A stretch of 64,000 nt of DNA. Origin: Streptomyces sp. TLI_235 (GTDB taxonomy: Bacteria > Actinomycetota > Actinomycetes > Streptomycetales > Streptomycetaceae). The translations under genes were made by a program, and so were the position numbers. Location of the stretch: NCBI GenBank assembly GCA_002300355.1, contig NSGV01000006.1:1-64000 (forward strand), written 5' to 3'. A model generated the notes under the pieces. The model saw only the letters and a list, made by a program, of their open reading frames with translations, did no database searches and was not told the origin of the DNA. Numbering within the stretch: the stretch's first letter is position 1; each line of letters opens with the position of its first letter. Of this stretch, positions 64,000 through 64,000 are shown piece after piece.

Positions 64000-64000
64000 A

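Noticed and set aside
1..64000. tRNA or rRNA genes and tRNA-type attachment site
   Set aside because: No cloverleaf, GGTTCGAATCC-type T-loop or rRNA sequence was recognised anywhere in the window.

Overview
The window has very high GC, GTG/TTG starts and purine-rich ribosome binding sites. Its families (helicase-associated-domain helicases, Replic_Relax protein, FtsK-type transfer protein, HutC-type GntR regulators, AfsR-like NB-ARC/TPR proteins, DUF4193, Rpf) point to Streptomyces or a close relative. The mix of conjugation genes, defence-type genes, duplications and many broken genes fits a linear plasmid or the accessory arm of a linear chromosome. No tRNA, rRNA, CRISPR array or core metabolic operon was seen. 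Functions are inferred from reading translated sequence; no database search was run.

Layout. 0-5 kb: a DUF6247-type gene pair, an orphan Imm21 immunity gene and a full SF2 helicase with helicase-associated (HA) domains. 5-9 kb: a helicase remnant broken by a decayed Mu/TniA-type transposon, then small membrane protein genes. 9-23 kb: two copies of one module (a 69-aa protein gene divergent from an NB-ARC/TPR regulator gene) about 9.0 kb apart. Between them lie a replication-relaxation gene, a 1.4-kb non-coding region with iteron-like repeats, an HTH/coiled-coil/membrane protein and a frameshifted gene; a truncated second copy of the helicase tail follows. 23-34 kb: a defence-like island holding a TIR-like/TPR protein, a TIR + caspase + RyR-like operon resembling TIR-caspase (Thoeris-type) immunity, a 4-TM membrane protein, several truncated genes and a DUF4365-TPR-PIN protein.

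34-42 kb: DUF4193, CoiA-like, Rpf-LysM, a VapBC-like pair, small proteins and a sigma factor operon. 42-52 kb: a large MobF (TraA/TrwC) relaxase-helicase with a candidate oriT, a Cys-rich protein, a DUF1963-like protein, a UvrD-type helicase and a Myb/SANT-like gene (the last two frameshifted). 53-64 kb: an anti-sigma-like ATPase operon divergent from a GntR regulator over tandem palindromic operators, a Cys-rich winged-helix protein, a second GntR regulator with a PLP decarboxylase, then a plus-strand transfer operon of small Spd-like genes ending in an FtsK/TraB translocase that runs off the window.

Two themes stand out. First, the duplicated NLR-like module with its small partner proteins and a variable number of 120-bp TPR repeats is the best candidate for an undescribed system. 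Second, about ten otherwise well-conserved reading frames carry single-base frameshifts, which means either real decay of an accessory region or residual indel errors in the assembly; the two cannot be told apart from this sequence alone.
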